Origin: Gammaproteobacteria bacterium
GTDB lineage: Bacteria; Pseudomonadota; Gammaproteobacteria; Pseudomonadales; Azotimanducaceae
DNA length: 36,774 nucleotides
Direction of reading: 5' to 3'
Assembly (NCBI GenBank): GCA_030123805.1
Contig: JASJXV010000017.1
Coordinates: 1 to 36,774, forward strand
Each line of letters starts with the position of its first letter. The first letter of the stretch is position 1. Shown one piece after another: positions 16,856 to 27,038 of the stretch. Under the pieces are notes generated by a model. It ran no database searches. It was not told the DNA's origin and saw only the letters and a program-made list of their open reading frames with translations. The position numbers and the translations under genes were made by a program.

Positions 16856-18299
16856 AAGATCTGTAAAACAAAGCGTGATTGAAATTCCTGAAATGAGACG
16901 AATTGATAGAATCCATTTCATTGGCATAGGTGGTGCGGGGATGTGCGGTATTGCTGAAATTTTGATAAATCAAGGCTATCGGATATCCGGTTCCGATTTG
17001 ACCAGAACTGCGGTAACTGAACGACTGGAAAAGATGGGTGCGACGCTGTTCTACAGACACGAGAAAAGCAACATAGTGGGTGCTGATGTAGTCGTGCGTT
17101 CAAGTGCTATTGATACATCTAACGAAGAGATACAGGCGGCAAAGGAAAAACATATTCCCGTTATAAGAAGAGCTGAGATGCTGGCAGAGTTGATGCGTTA
17201 CAGACATGGAATCGCAGTAGCTGGTACGCACGGCAAGACAACCACTACCAGCATGATCGCGTCTGTTCTTGCCAGCGGAGGACTGGATCCAACGTTCGTC
17301 ATTGGGGGATTGTTGAAGAGCGCCAATACCAATGCTCAGTTGGGTGCCAGCCGTTATCTTGTTGCAGAAGCTGATGAAAGTGACGCCTCTTTTTTACATC
17401 TTCAACCCATGGTGGTGGTGTTGACAAATATTGATACCGATCACCTGGGGACCTACGAGGGTAGTTTCGAAAAATTGAAGCATGCATTTATCGAGTTCGT
17501 GCATAACCTTCCTTTTTATGGTGTTGTGGTGTGCTGTATAGATGACCCTGTGGTCAGCGAAATTATCCCGAAATTGGACAGAAGTGTGGTGAGTTACGGA
17601 TTTGATTCTACGGCAGATTATTCAATTCTGGAAATGAGTCAAATTGGAAAACAGAGTAGGTTTACAGTGCAAAGAAAACCACAGGGCGATGAGTTGACTA
17701 TTACGGTTGGTATGCCGGGCCGGCATAACGTCCAGAATGCCACTGCTGCCATAGCCGTGGCGTCAGATGAGGGTATATCCAGGCAGGACATCCTCAGCGG
17801 TCTAGCCGGGTTTGAAGGCGTCGCGCGACGCTTTGAGGAGCATGGAGAATTCAGGAGTAGCCGGGGTTGTTTCCTTCTTATAGATGATTATGGCCATCAT
17901 CCAACTGAGGTTTTGGCTAACATCGAGGCTATTCGCGTGGGCTGGCCGGGAAGGCGATTAGTGATGATTTATCAGCCCCACAGATATAGTCGAACCCGTG
18001 ATTTGTATGAAGACTTTGTTGACGTCCTTTCCAAAGTTGATCTGTTGATACTTCTGGAAGTCTACGCTGCAGGAGAGCGAGAGATCAGTGGTGCCGATAG
18101 TCGCAGTCTTTGCGGGAGCATACGTCAACGAGGTCGTGTGGATCCGGTTTACGTGGAACGAATCGAGGCTGTACCGGCAGTGCTTGAAGACCTGATTAAC
18201 GATGGTGATATTGTCATAACTCAAGGTGCAGGTGAGACTGCAAAGCTGGCTAGAAATATCGCGGAACTATGGGCGAGTCGCAAGGTTGGTGTGCAATGA
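16848..18299 (+). CDS. murC: UDP-N-acetylmuramate--L-alanine ligase
   Basis: MurC, 483 residues, the first Mur ligase, adding L-Ala to UDP-MurNAc. The N-terminal domain shows [18 protein letters not shown]. The P-loop is GTHGKT (126-131). [17 protein letters not shown] and the [10 protein letters not shown] motif follow. The C-terminal domain carries [10 protein letters not shown] and YQPHRYSRT, diagnostic of MurC. It overlaps ftsW by 8 nt and ftsQ by 4 nt (ATGA), so murG, murB and ddlB are all absent around it. Its substrate UDP-MurNAc requires MurA and MurB, neither encoded in this window. Confidence 0.96.
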   Translation: MVKRSVKQSVIEIPEMRRIDRIHFIGIGGAGMCGIAEILINQGYRISGSDLTRTAVTERLEKMGATLFYRHEKSNIVGADVVVRSSAIDTSNEEIQAAKEKHIPVIRRAEMLAELMRYRHGIAVAGTHGKTTTTSMIASVLASGGLDPTFVIGGLLKSANTNAQLGASRYLVAEADESDASFLHLQPMVVVLTNIDTDHLGTYEGSFEKLKHAFIEFVHNLPFYGVVVCCIDDPVVSEIIPKLDRSVVSYGFDSTADYSILEMSQIGKQSRFTVQRKPQGDELTITVGMPGRHNVQNATAAIAVASDEGISRQDILSGLAGFEGVARRFEEHGEFRSSRGCFLLIDDYGHHPTEVLANIEAIRVGWPGRRLVMIYQPHRYSRTRDLYEDFVDVLSKVDLLILLEVYAAGEREISGADSRSLCGSIRQRGRVDPVYVERIEAVPAVLEDLINDGDIVITQGAGETAKLARNIAELWASRKVGVQ

Positions 18300-19066
18300 T
18301 ACTTGCGCCGATGAAAACAGAGATCTCAAAGCATATGAAGGTTATTGTAGTGTGCCTGGTAGTTATGTTGGCTATTGTTATCGCGCCTTTACTAAGTGGT
18401 TATTTCGGCACACTCCTGACTGTCAAAGTAAGGTTCATTGATATCCAGGGGATAGTATCAGACAGGAAAATAAATGCTGTAAATCGGCAGCTCGCCAACC
18501 TGAATCTTGAGGCGCTGACTATCGAAGAAATAAAGGTCGGACTGGAAGAACTGTCATGGATACGCCTTGCCAGTATACGAAAAATCTGGCCGGACAGAAT
18601 GAATATTCATTTAGAGGAACAAGTTCCTTTGGCTCACTGGAATGAAAATGAATACTTGAATAGTGATGGCAATGTGTTCAGTTCGGAGTTTCTGGGCGAT
18701 CATGACCTTCCCTTTTTACAAGGGCCAAAAGGTGCTGAGCGGCTGGTGATGTGGCAGTTTCAGAAATTGAACAGTGTGGTAGGTGTAACGGGTCGTACGA
18801 TTAGTTCGCTTGGATTAAACGATAGAGGTGGGTGGTCGTTTGTGCTTGGAGATATCTCAATAAGGTTGGGAAAGGAAGATATCATGGAACGGATGCGCAG
18901 ATTCCTGAGAGTCTACAGAGAGCTGGAGTCCGCCGATCGGTTTATGGATATTGCCGGCATCGACACTCGTTACCCGAACGGGGTGGCAGTGAACTGGAAA
19001 CAAAAAAAATGTTCGGGCGAATGTTACGCAGAAATTACTAGTCTGAAGAGAGATATTGCACTATGA
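18296..19066 (+). CDS. ftsQ: Cell division protein FtsQ
   Basis: Bitopic division protein, 256 residues from ATG 18296, which overlaps the murC stop as ATGA. An earlier in-frame start at 18269 would lie inside murC and is not preferred. A cytoplasmic N-terminus is followed by one membrane helix (about [20 protein letters not shown]). A POTRA domain follows ([19 protein letters not shown]...[35 protein letters not shown]) and then the FtsQ C-terminal domain. It links the cytoplasmic Z-ring to periplasmic FtsL/FtsB and FtsWI. Its TGA overlaps the ftsA ATG. Confidence 0.93.
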   Translation: MILAPMKTEISKHMKVIVVCLVVMLAIVIAPLLSGYFGTLLTVKVRFIDIQGIVSDRKINAVNRQLANLNLEALTIEEIKVGLEELSWIRLASIRKIWPDRMNIHLEEQVPLAHWNENEYLNSDGNVFSSEFLGDHDLPFLQGPKGAERLVMWQFQKLNSVVGVTGRTISSLGLNDRGGWSFVLGDISIRLGKEDIMERMRRFLRVYRELESADRFMDIAGIDTRYPNGVAVNWKQKKCSGECYAEITSLKRDIAL

Positions 19067-20295
19067 GTACTCCCTCTGGAAATCAAATGATTGTCGGGTT
19101 GGATATCGGAACTTCCAAGGTTGTGTGTATCGTTGGCGAGGTGACGCCTGAGGGCCTCATTGAAGTCGTTGGCATTGGTAGTCATCCGTCTCGGGGTTTG
19201 AAAAAAGGTATGGTTGTCAATATCGAGTCGACGGTAATGTCCATACAACGAGCAGTTGAAGAAGCAGAACTGATGGCGGGATGTCAGATTCATTCAGTCT
19301 CGGCCGGTATTGCAGGGAATCATGTTCGTAGCATGAATTCTCACGGGATTGTCGCTATCAGAGATCGAGAGGTGTATCAGCCCGATATAGAGCGAGTCAT
19401 AGACGCGGCTCGCGCCGTGGCGATACCTGCTGATCAGAAAATACTGCACATTCTGCCCCAGGAATTTGTTATCGACAGCCAGGAAGGTGTTAAAGAACCA
19501 CTCGGCATGTCAGGAGTGCGACTGGAAGCCAAAGTCCACCTGGTCACCTGTGCAGTCAACGCTGCACAGAATATTGAAAAGTGCATTCGTCGATGTGGAC
19601 TCGAAGTGGAGGAAGTCATTCTTCAGCAGTTAGCATCGGGCCAGGCCGTCCTTACGGAAGATGAGAAGGAGTTGGGTGTTTGTCTTGTGGATATTGGTGG
19701 TGGCACTACTGATATTGCAATCTTCACTGACGGTGCAATAAAACATACGGCGGTCATTCCAATTGCGGGTGATCAGGTAACTAACGATATTGCCATGGCC
19801 CTCAGAACGCCGACGCCACACGCGGAGGAAATAAAAATCAAATATGCCTGCGCTCTGGCTAAAATTGCTGGTGAAAATGAGATGATCAAAGTGCCGAGTG
19901 TTGGTGACAGAGCTGATAGAGACTTGTCGCGCCAGGCGCTGGCGGAGGTGGTTGAACCTCGATACGAAGAGTTGTTTACTTTGATACAAGCAGAATTGAG
20001 AAGAAGTGGGTTTGAAGATCTGGTGGCAGCGGGAATTGTGTTAACCGGAGGTGCGTCGAAGATGGAGGGTGTCGTCGAGCTCGCGGAAGAAATTTTTCAT
20101 ATGCCGGTGAGTATTGGAAGACCACAAGGTTTTTCCGGGCTGGTAGATATCGTGAAAAACCCCATCTATTCCACCGCCGTTGGATTGTTGCTTTATGGAA
20201 ACCAGAATGCGGTTAATGGGGAGTGGTCTGGTGCAGGAGTGGTGCAAGAAGGAATGCTTGAAAGACTCAAAAAGTGGTTTAAGGGGAATTATTAA
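19063..20295 (+). CDS. ftsA: Cell division protein FtsA
   Basis: Actin-like ATPase, 410 residues, that tethers FtsZ to the membrane. Visible features are the phosphate-1 motif VGLDIGTSKVVCIVGEV near the N-terminus, the SHS2/1C subdomain after it, phosphate-2 CLVDIGGGTTDIAIF (about 206-220), and the adenosine motif GIVLTGGASKMEGV. The C-terminal amphipathic membrane-targeting helix is MLERLKKWFKGNY. It starts in an ATGA overlap with ftsQ and is separated from ftsZ by 66 nt that contain two small hairpins. Confidence 0.96.
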   Translation: MSTPSGNQMIVGLDIGTSKVVCIVGEVTPEGLIEVVGIGSHPSRGLKKGMVVNIESTVMSIQRAVEEAELMAGCQIHSVSAGIAGNHVRSMNSHGIVAIRDREVYQPDIERVIDAARAVAIPADQKILHILPQEFVIDSQEGVKEPLGMSGVRLEAKVHLVTCAVNAAQNIEKCIRRCGLEVEEVILQQLASGQAVLTEDEKELGVCLVDIGGGTTDIAIFTDGAIKHTAVIPIAGDQVTNDIAMALRTPTPHAEEIKIKYACALAKIAGENEMIKVPSVGDRADRDLSRQALAEVVEPRYEELFTLIQAELRRSGFEDLVAAGIVLTGGASKMEGVVELAEEIFHMPVSIGRPQGFSGLVDIVKNPIYSTAVGLLLYGNQNAVNGEWSGAGVVQEGMLERLKKWFKGNY

Positions 20296-20300
20296 AATCG

Positions 20301-20337
20301 GGAACCTGTCAGGATTGTTCCTGCCAGTCTTCCTGGC
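20301..20337 (+). other. Two small hairpins in the ftsA-ftsZ gap
   Basis: GGAAC (20301-20305) pairs with GTTCC (20317-20321), and GCCAG (20323-20327) pairs with CTGGC (20333-20337, loop TCTTC). CAGG at 20310-20313 can alternatively pair with either CCTG copy. No T-run follows, and the ftsZ ribosome-binding site (AGGAG) lies shortly downstream. It could modulate ftsZ translation or mRNA processing, or be chance. Confidence 0.35.
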
Positions 20338-20361
20338 TCGCTTAAAATAGGAGATATAAAA

Positions 20362-21516
20362 ATGTTTGAGTTGGTTGATAGTGCACCTCAAAGCGCCATT
20401 ATCAAGGTGATTGGTGTGGGAGGTGGTGGTGGAAATGCTGTTCAGCACATGATTGATAGGAATATTGAAGGTGTTGATTTTATCTGTGCAAATACTGACG
20501 CACAGGCGTTAAAAAATCTCTCGGCAAAAACCATGCTGCAGTTAGGTTCATCCATCACCAAGGGACTGGGAGCGGGTGCAGATCCGGAACTTGGGAGGGA
20601 AGCCGCGCTGGAAGACCGTGAGCGCATCGCTGAAATTCTGGACGGTGCAGACATGGTTTTTATAACTGCAGGTATGGGTGGAGGTACAGGAACAGGCGGT
20701 GCACCGGTTGTAGCTGAGGTGGCAAAGGAACTGAATATACTCACGGTTGCCGTGGTGACCAAGCCTTTTCAATTTGAAGGGCGCAAACGACTGCAAATAG
20801 CGGAGGCTGGCATCAAAGAACTCGCAACCTACGTCGATTCGCTGATCACGATTCCCAATGAAAAGCTTCTGGAAGTCATGGGACCAGATACCCCCCTGCT
20901 GGAGGCTTTTAGCGCTGTGGATGATGTGCTTTTAGGCGCGGTCCAGGGAATTGCGGATCTGATCATCAGACCGGGCATAATGAATGTCGATTTTGCTGAT
21001 GTCCGCACGGTTATGTCCGAGATGGGAACTGCCATGATGGGTACCGGAGAAGCTAGCGGTGAGAATCGTGCCAGAGATGCCGCAAGATCAGCTATTCAGA
21101 GCCAATTACTGGAAGATATTGATTTCAATGGCGCGAGGGGAATTCTGGTAAATATAGCGGCCGGGGAAAACATATCTTTGGGTGAATTCGCTGAAGTCGG
21201 TGCAACCATTGAGGAGTTTGCTTCCGAGAATGCGACGATAGTTGTGGGCACTGTGATAGATCGGGATATGAATGATGAAATGCGTGTCACTATAGTGGCT
21301 ACCGGGTTGGGTCAGGTGGAAGCAGAAATGCCCAGAACGGTCATCGATAACACCAGAAAGCGCATCGCCGGCGATGGACAGATAGATTATGGAGGTTTCG
21401 ACAAACCGACAGTCTTGCGCAACAGCCAGCGGCAGGCACAGGATGATGCGCTGGCGGGTAAAGGTGACATGGAGTATCTGGATATCCCGGCTTTTCTGAG
21501 GCGGCAGGCAGATTGA
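20362..21516 (+). CDS. ftsZ: Cell division protein FtsZ
   Basis: Tubulin-like GTPase, 384 residues, forming the Z-ring. It begins MFELVDSAPQSAIIKVIGVGGGGGNAV. The tubulin signature GGGTGTG is at 106-112, and NVDFADVRTVM belongs to the C-terminal subdomain with the T7-loop region. A variable linker (about 315-370) precedes the conserved C-terminal peptide LDIPAFLRRQAD, which binds FtsA, ZipA and other partners. A good AGGAG lies upstream. All division hallmarks are intact. Confidence 0.97.
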   Translation: MFELVDSAPQSAIIKVIGVGGGGGNAVQHMIDRNIEGVDFICANTDAQALKNLSAKTMLQLGSSITKGLGAGADPELGREAALEDRERIAEILDGADMVFITAGMGGGTGTGGAPVVAEVAKELNILTVAVVTKPFQFEGRKRLQIAEAGIKELATYVDSLITIPNEKLLEVMGPDTPLLEAFSAVDDVLLGAVQGIADLIIRPGIMNVDFADVRTVMSEMGTAMMGTGEASGENRARDAARSAIQSQLLEDIDFNGARGILVNIAAGENISLGEFAEVGATIEEFASENATIVVGTVIDRDMNDEMRVTIVATGLGQVEAEMPRTVIDNTRKRIAGDGQIDYGGFDKPTVLRNSQRQAQDDALAGKGDMEYLDIPAFLRRQAD

Positions 21517-21661
21517 TCGATCAGCAAGTATAGTCGTGCAACTATTTGGATCTGTCGTGGTCTTAGATACGAGGCCGAATAGCTCACCGCATTTGAGTTG
21601 GTGTGCTTGGCTGGAAGCAATTATTTATGGGGGAATCGCTGTTACCCGTCGCCAAGTTTGT

Positions 21662-21773
21662 TATCATACGCCGCTTTTTTCTGGTGGCTAACCGGAAGGT
21701 AGGGTCACGCAAAGATAAATCATCCACTGGATTCAAACCAGATGATTAACGGCTTCAGATGAGTTAGCCGACC
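21662..21773 (+). promoter_or_regulatory. Candidate promoter and structured leader of lpxC
   Basis: The 293-bp ftsZ-lpxC gap contains a TATCAT box (21662-21667) with only a poor -35 partner. It is followed by a region able to form a closing stem GGT-GGCTAAC (21683-21692) with GTTAGCC-g-ACC (21763-21773, one bulged G). Inside is a second helix: AATCAT (21718-21723) and CTGG (21727-21730) pair with CCAG (21738-21741) and ATGATT (21742-21747). A purine-rich TCACGCAAAGATAAA lies between. This arrangement suggests a folded 5' leader about 40 nt before the lpxC start. No known riboswitch class is matched convincingly. Confidence 0.45.
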
Positions 21774-21809
21774 TCGAGCAGTCCATGCATATGAGAAGAA
21801 AAAAATAAG

Positions 21810-22724
21810 ATGATCAAACAGAGAACGCTGAAGAATATTATCAGAGCGACCGGGATTGGTGTGCACACAGGTGAAAAAGTCTATTTAACCCTCAAGCCTG
21901 CGCCGATAGATACGGGGATCGTATTCACAAGGGTTGATTTAGACCCACAAGTCAGGATAGAAGCACGTACAGAATTCGTAGGAGACACTACCCTCGCCAC
22001 CACTCTAGTCAAATCAGAACACCGTATCGCAACTATCGAGCATCTTATGGCAGCGTTTGCCGGTTTGGGTATCGACAACGCGGATGTTGAGGTCAGTGCA
22101 CCGGAAATACCCATCATGGACGGCAGTGCTGCAACATTTGTATTTCTGATTCAGTCTGCCGGGATTGAAGAGCAGCCGAGTCCCAAGAAATTCATTCGAA
22201 TCAAGAAGAAAGTCAAGGTCTCAGCAGTTGCATTCGATGATGAATATGCAATATTGGAACCTTATAATGGCTTCCGAGTAAGTCACACCATCGTTTATGA
22301 CAATCCTGTCATTAAAACCCAACAAGCCAGCGTAAATTTTTCTACCACTTCCTTCGTTAAGGAAGTCAGCCGTGCACGAACCTTCGGTTTTATGCGGCAG
22401 GTAGAACAAGCACAGGAAAATAACATGATGTTGGGCGCAAGCCTGGATAACGCAGTCGGAGTAGATGACTATCGAGTCTTAAATGATGATGGACTCCGGC
22501 AGGAAGATGAATTTGTCAGACATAAAATATTGGATGCTATTGGCGATCTATATGTATTGGGACATAGTGTTATAGGTTCGTTCGAGGGATACAAATCCGG
22601 GCACAAAACACACCATGCGTTGCGACAGGCGCTTCTCTCACAGCAAGATGCATGGGAAATCGTAACCTTCGGTGAGGAGGAGCAATCTCCAATTTCGTAT
22701 AGTCGCCCTATTTATGCAGATTAA
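21810..22724 (+). CDS. lpxC: UDP-3-O-acyl-N-acetylglucosamine deacetylase
   Basis: LpxC, 304 residues, the zinc deacetylase that commits UDP-GlcNAc to lipid A synthesis, so this organism makes LPS. The N-terminus [27 protein letters not shown] is characteristic. Zinc ligands are His78 (ATIEHLMAA), His238 and Asp242 ([11 protein letters not shown]). The catalytic His265 is in [13 protein letters not shown]. The upstream sequence is purine-rich (GAGAAGAAAAAAATAAG). It closes the dcw cluster as in most gammaproteobacteria. The C-terminal tail after the last helix is short. Confidence 0.97.
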   Translation: MIKQRTLKNIIRATGIGVHTGEKVYLTLKPAPIDTGIVFTRVDLDPQVRIEARTEFVGDTTLATTLVKSEHRIATIEHLMAAFAGLGIDNADVEVSAPEIPIMDGSAATFVFLIQSAGIEEQPSPKKFIRIKKKVKVSAVAFDDEYAILEPYNGFRVSHTIVYDNPVIKTQQASVNFSTTSFVKEVSRARTFGFMRQVEQAQENNMMLGASLDNAVGVDDYRVLNDDGLRQEDEFVRHKILDAIGDLYVLGHSVIGSFEGYKSGHKTHHALRQALLSQQDAWEIVTFGEEEQSPISYSRPIYAD

Positions 22725-22748
22725 AGGCTGCAAACAGCCTGGTTTGAT
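22725..22748. terminator. Hairpin terminator between lpxC and dciA
   Basis: AGGCTG (22725-22730) and CAGCCT (22735-22740) form a 6-bp stem with loop CAAA, directly after the lpxC stop. The T-rich tract on the plus strand is interrupted (GGTTTGATCATTTT), and on the minus strand the stem is followed by TTTAA. It probably serves the convergent pair lpxC and dciA. Confidence 0.5.
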
Positions 22749-22752
22749 CATT

Positions 22753-23205
22753 TTAGGGTGGTTTTGCTTTGGATAGCTTAATTAGCGCTTTGCGTAGTTG
22801 CTCATCTTCGATATATTTAGCAACTGAAGCAATATGTTTGGCGCTTTCGCTTGAAATTGACTGAGCAGGCCTGGTGTGTGAGGGGGGTGAATACGCGGGT
22901 CTGACGCTATATCGAACGCGATTCAAATGGCGGAATTCATCGACAGATTTCAGCTTTTTGATCATATCCTGCTCGATATATCGGAGTCGTGTGGCCCAAT
23001 GGGCATTATCAATTATTAGATGCAGACTATTGTTCCTGTAGGAAGATATCTTGATGTGGGATACCATCGCAGAGGGTAAACAGTTTTCAATGATCTGTTG
23101 GAACCCTTTCAAGATGCGGACTTTGTTGTAGAGACGATATAATGGGCCAGATGATTCCAGGAAATGGGTGGCTATTGGTTTCAGGTGGTATGAATTATTC
23201 GTCAT
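22753..23205 (-). CDS. dciA: DciA/DUF721-family replicative helicase loader
   Basis: Protein of 150 residues from ATG at 23205; an in-frame GTG at 23256 would add 17 residues. The DUF721 core spans about residues 15-90, with LYNKVRILKGFQQIIENCLPSAMVSHIKISSYRNNSLHLIIDNAHWATRLRYIEQDMIKKLKSV abbreviated here by its ends and the central HLIIDNAHWATRLRY motif. DUF721 proteins of bacteria lacking DnaC or DnaI assist loading of the DnaB helicase at replication. A basic/proline-rich linker and a helical C-terminus (YIEDEQLRKALIKLSKA) follow. Position between lpxC and an M23 peptidase/secA matches Pseudomonas. No clear ribosome-binding site is seen for either start. Confidence 0.8.
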   Translation of the reverse strand: MTNNSYHLKPIATHFLESSGPLYRLYNKVRILKGFQQIIENCLPSAMVSHIKISSYRNNSLHLIIDNAHWATRLRYIEQDMIKKLKSVDEFRHLNRVRYSVRPAYSPPSHTRPAQSISSESAKHIASVAKYIEDEQLRKALIKLSKAKPP

Positions 23206-23275
23206 ATCATTGGAATAATACTGTGGCAAATGCTTAACTGATGTTGATAATCGCACAGTAGCAGCACTGAATTAT

Positions 23276-24199
23276 ATGAAATTTATCGTAGTTAATCAGA
23301 AAAATGGCAGATCACGATCATTTAATGCCAATAAACTTATTTTAGGAATTGCAATTGCCGGTCTCCTGGGAGTTCCGGCTGCATTGGGTTATGCAACTTT
23401 CAAATTGGGGATGGAAAGAGCGGGTCTCACTGCTGATCTGGTTTCCAGATGGCGACAAGTACTTATAGATCAAGGTAAGGATGTCGAGATCGCAAAAAGA
23501 GATGCTGAGGATACTCTGGAAGCGTCTGCGCTTCGACTGGCTCAGTTGCAAGCCAAGATAGTTCGTCTTGATGCATTGGGAGAACGATTAACCAATATTG
23601 CCAAATTAGACGAAGGGGAATTCGATTTTACTCAAGCGCCTGCATTGGGAGGCCCAGAATCTTCTGAGCAGGGCGACCCCTATACCCCCCCGGCGTTTAT
23701 GGATGTATTGGCTCAGTTAGCGCAGGATATTGACAACAGAGAACTGCAGCTCAGCGTTTTGGAAACCCTCCTTACCGACCGCAAGATGCAAAGAGATGTT
23801 TTTATTGCCGGTCGCCCTGTGGGAAAAGGCTGGATGTCCTCACGATTTGGCAGACGTACAGACCCAATAAACGGCAAACTTGCATGGCATAACGGGGTGG
23901 ATTTTGCCGGTAAGCAAGGGGCAGATGTGATATCGGTTGCGGCAGGTGTTGTTGTTCATGCGGGTCCGCTTTATGGCTATGGTGAGATGGTAGAAATCAA
24001 CCACGGTGGAGGTTTTTCCACCCGTTATGGCCATCACCAGGAACTGTTTGTCAAAGTGGGTGATATTGTCAAGAAAGGTCAGATAGTTGGGCTGATGGGC
24101 AGCAGCGGACGATCCACCGGCCCGCACGTTCATTTCGAAGTCTATAAAAACGGTAGAGCAGTAGATCCATCCTCCTACATACATCGCGCAAGTCGTTAA
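23276..24199 (+). CDS. M23-family peptidoglycan endopeptidase, membrane-anchored
   Basis: LytM/M23 metallopeptidase of 307 residues. The order is a basic N-terminus, one transmembrane helix (about 21-41), a coiled-coil stretch (about 65-112), a linker, and a C-terminal M23 domain (about 184-303). Zinc ligands are His205 and Asp209 (WHNGVDF) and His286 in HVHFEV, with His284 as catalytic histidine. The GxG-rich YGEMVEINHGGGFSTRYGH strands are typical. The active-site residues are complete, so it probably cleaves stem-peptide cross-links in the periplasm rather than acting only as an activator like EnvC. It lies between dciA and secA as in Pseudomonas. It diverges from dciA and has no obvious ribosome-binding site. 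Confidence 0.92.
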   Translation: MKFIVVNQKNGRSRSFNANKLILGIAIAGLLGVPAALGYATFKLGMERAGLTADLVSRWRQVLIDQGKDVEIAKRDAEDTLEASALRLAQLQAKIVRLDALGERLTNIAKLDEGEFDFTQAPALGGPESSEQGDPYTPPAFMDVLAQLAQDIDNRELQLSVLETLLTDRKMQRDVFIAGRPVGKGWMSSRFGRRTDPINGKLAWHNGVDFAGKQGADVISVAAGVVVHAGPLYGYGEMVEINHGGGFSTRYGHHQELFVKVGDIVKKGQIVGLMGSSGRSTGPHVHFEVYKNGRAVDPSSYIHRASR

Positions 24200-24290
24200 T
24201 CCCTTCCAAAAATTATTCTTGCAGACATTCCCTGATGGGTTTGTTTTCGTCACTTATAGCCAGTAATCAGAACTTCAAAGAGATAACTCC

Positions 24291-27008
24291 ATGGTAATGC
24301 AGGTTTTTAGCAAGATATTTGGGAGTAAAAACGAGCGCGAACTCAAACGGATGGGACAGATTGTATCCCAAATTAGTGAGTTGGAAGACTCCATGGCCCA
24401 ACTCTCAGATGAGGAGATCAGAAACCATAGAGAGCTGTTCCAAAACAGGCTTGCCGCCGGAGAAACTCTGGATGACCTGTTACCTGAAGCGTTCGCACTT
24501 ACCCGAGAAGCAGCGAAGCGCAATATAAGACTGCGAATTTATGATGTACAGATGGTGGGAGGGATTACGCTCCACGAGGGACGTATCGCCGAGATGCGTA
24601 CAGGAGAGGGGAAAACGCTGGTTGCTACACTGCCTTTATACCTCAATGGGCTTATGGCAGAAGGCGTTCAATTGATCACCGTAAATGATTACCTTGCCAA
24701 GCGGGATGCTGCCTGGATGGGGCCCGTCTATGCAGCGCTCGGCATGACTGTAGGTGTAATCCACGCAGGTCAGACCGGGGAAGAAAAGAAACACGCCTAT
24801 GCGTGCGACGTCACCTATGGCACAAATAATGAATTCGGATTCGACTATCTGCGCGACAATATGGCATTTAATCCCGCTGAAAAAGTTCAAAGGAGATTGC
24901 TTTACGCTATCGTCGACGAAGTGGACTCAATCCTGATAGATGAAGCAAGAACGCCGTTAATCATTTCAGGTGGCATTGAAGACAACTCGGATCTGTATCG
25001 AGTAATCAACACGCTGATACCATCGCTAACACGGCAGGAAAAAACACCTGAAGACGTGCTAAACAAGGTTGAACCACCCGGCGACTATTTTGTTGACGAG
25101 AAGCAGAAAGATGTGGAACTCACTGAAAGTGGTCATCAACTGGTTGAAAAACTGCTAATCAAAAAGGGTCTGGTGGACAAAGACGGCAGTCTCTATGGCA
25201 CAGCAAATCTGAATCTGCTGCATCATGTTCATGCGGCACTGAAAGCCCATCTGTTATTCCATAGGGATGTGGAATACATGATGCAGGACAATGAAATTAT
25301 CATTGTAGATGAACACACGGGGAGAACCATGCCTGGCAGAAGGTGGTCTGGAGGAATTCACCAGGCGATCGAAGCCAAAGAAGGCGTACCGATTAGTCAG
25401 GAAAGCCAGACTCTGGCATCTACAACCTTTCAAAACTACTTTCGATTGTATGAAAAGCTGTCTGGCATGACAGGTACTGCGGATACCGAAGCATTTGAGT
25501 TCAGACAGATTTATGGCCTGGATGTTGTGGTAATACCAACCAATGTGCCAATGATCAGAAATGACCTTGATGATCTGATTTACATGACCAAGGAAGAAAA
25601 ATACGAAGCCATTGCTGTTGAAATTCGCCGCTTGAAAGCCAAAGGTGTGCCTATGCTGGTGGGAACCGCCTCCATCGAATCGTCAGAAGTGCTTTCTGCA
25701 CTGCTGGATAAAGCTAAAATCAAGCACAGCACGCTTAACGCCAAGTTCCATGAAAAGGAGGCTGAAATTATTGCCCAGGCGGGGCGATCGGGCACTGTGA
25801 CAATTGCGACCAATATGGCAGGTAGAGGTACGGACATTGTGCTCGGAGGAAACTGGGAGGCGGAAATCGCTGAACTCAAAGATCCGCAGCCGGAACAGAT
25901 TGAAGCGATCAGGAAGGATTGGCAGAAGCGCCATGATGAGGTAATCAAGGCAGGGGGCTTGTACATTCTGGGCACCGAGCGACACGAGAGCAGAAGAATA
26001 GATAATCAGCTTCGTGGTCGATCAGGCAGAATGGGTGATCCTGGCGAATCAAGGTTCTACCTTTCGCTGGAAGATGACCTGATGCGTATTTTTGCGTCGG
26101 ATCGCGTCAAGCGATTAATGCAGACTCTTGGCATGGAGAAAGGTGAAGCAATTGAGCATCGAATGGTTACCAACGCAATTGAAAAAGCGCAGAGAAAAGT
26201 GGAAGGACGAAACTTTGATATCCGCAAACAGCTACTCGAATATGATGATGTCGCTAACGATCAACGCCAGATGATCTATGCTCAGAGAAATGATTTGATG
26301 GAAGGTGATGATGTCACGGAAACCATTGATGCCCTGTTCGATGATGTAATCAGTCAGGTAATTGATGGTTTTATTCCACCGCAAAGCCTGGAAGAGCAAT
26401 GGGATATAGCTGGGCTGGAACAGTCTTGCCAGACCGAATTCAATGCTCGACTGACCATCAAGAAATGGCTTGATGACGATGATGAGTTGTATGAGGATTC
26501 CCTGAGGGAAAAAATTATTCATGAGATCAAGCAGGAATATGCAGCGAAAGGAAATCTGCTGGGTCCGGACATAAAAGTGTTCGAGAAGCAGATTATGCTA
26601 CAGATTCTGGACAACCTCTGGAAAGAGCATCTTGCTGCAATGGATTATTTAAGACAGGGAATTCACCTGCGTGCATATGCCCAAAAGCAACCCAAGCAGG
26701 AATACAAACGAGAGGCATTCGAGTTATTTGAAGAACTACTGAATGCGGTCAAATTTGAAGTGGTCAGATTCCTTGCGAAAGTACAATTTCGCCAGGAAGA
26801 AAATGTGCAAGACATGGAGCAGAAACGCAGGCAAGCAGAAGCCCGCAACAAGATGCAATTCCAGAAAGAGTCAGCATCATCGATAGGATCTGAACCAGAG
26901 GAGGTAGTCGCGACTCCCTTTGTGCGAAGAGAGAGAAAAGTAGGCCGTAATGAGCCCTGTCCATGTGGATCAGGAAAGAAGTACAAGTTATGTCACGGCA
27001 AGTTGTAA
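24291..27008 (+). CDS. secA: Preprotein translocase motor SecA
   Basis: SecA, 905 residues, the ATPase that drives proteins through SecYEG. The N-terminus aligns in length with E. coli SecA, favouring ATG 24291 over ATG 24297. Walker A is TGEGKT (104-109). [20 protein letters not shown] carries Walker B. Helicase motifs include [12 protein letters not shown] and [10 protein letters not shown]-like [15 protein letters not shown]. The helical scaffold and two-helix finger follow. A linker precedes the C-terminal zinc motif [13 protein letters not shown], which binds SecB and lipids. No secM-like regulatory ORF is visible in the 91-nt gap upstream. Confidence 0.98.
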   Translation: MVMQVFSKIFGSKNERELKRMGQIVSQISELEDSMAQLSDEEIRNHRELFQNRLAAGETLDDLLPEAFALTREAAKRNIRLRIYDVQMVGGITLHEGRIAEMRTGEGKTLVATLPLYLNGLMAEGVQLITVNDYLAKRDAAWMGPVYAALGMTVGVIHAGQTGEEKKHAYACDVTYGTNNEFGFDYLRDNMAFNPAEKVQRRLLYAIVDEVDSILIDEARTPLIISGGIEDNSDLYRVINTLIPSLTRQEKTPEDVLNKVEPPGDYFVDEKQKDVELTESGHQLVEKLLIKKGLVDKDGSLYGTANLNLLHHVHAALKAHLLFHRDVEYMMQDNEIIIVDEHTGRTMPGRRWSGGIHQAIEAKEGVPISQESQTLASTTFQNYFRLYEKLSGMTGTADTEAFEFRQIYGLDVVVIPTNVPMIRNDLDDLIYMTKEEKYEAIAVEIRRLKAKGVPMLVGTASIESSEVLSALLDKAKIKHSTLNAKFHEKEAEIIAQAGRSGTVTIATNMAGRGTDIVLGGNWEAEIAELKDPQPEQIEAIRKDWQKRHDEVIKAGGLYILGTERHESRRIDNQLRGRSGRMGDPGESRFYLSLEDDLMRIFASDRVKRLMQTLGMEKGEAIEHRMVTNAIEKAQRKVEGRNFDIRKQLLEYDDVANDQRQMIYAQRNDLMEGDDVTETIDALFDDVISQVIDGFIPPQSLEEQWDIAGLEQSCQTEFNARLTIKKWLDDDDELYEDSLREKIIHEIKQEYAAKGNLLGPDIKVFEKQIMLQILDNLWKEHLAAMDYLRQGIHLRAYAQKQPKQEYKREAFELFEELLNAVKFEVVRFLAKVQFRQEENVQDMEQKRRQAEARNKMQFQKESASSIGSEPEEVVATPFVRRERKVGRNEPCPCGSGKKYKLCHGKL

Positions 27009-27038
27009 TGAAGGCAACGTGAAGAAGGAAATGGAACT

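Noticed and set aside
21701-21773. c-di-GMP-I (GEMM) riboswitch upstream of lpxC
   Set aside because: Only the word CACGCAAAG fits. The second conserved block and the tetraloop helix are absent or misplaced.
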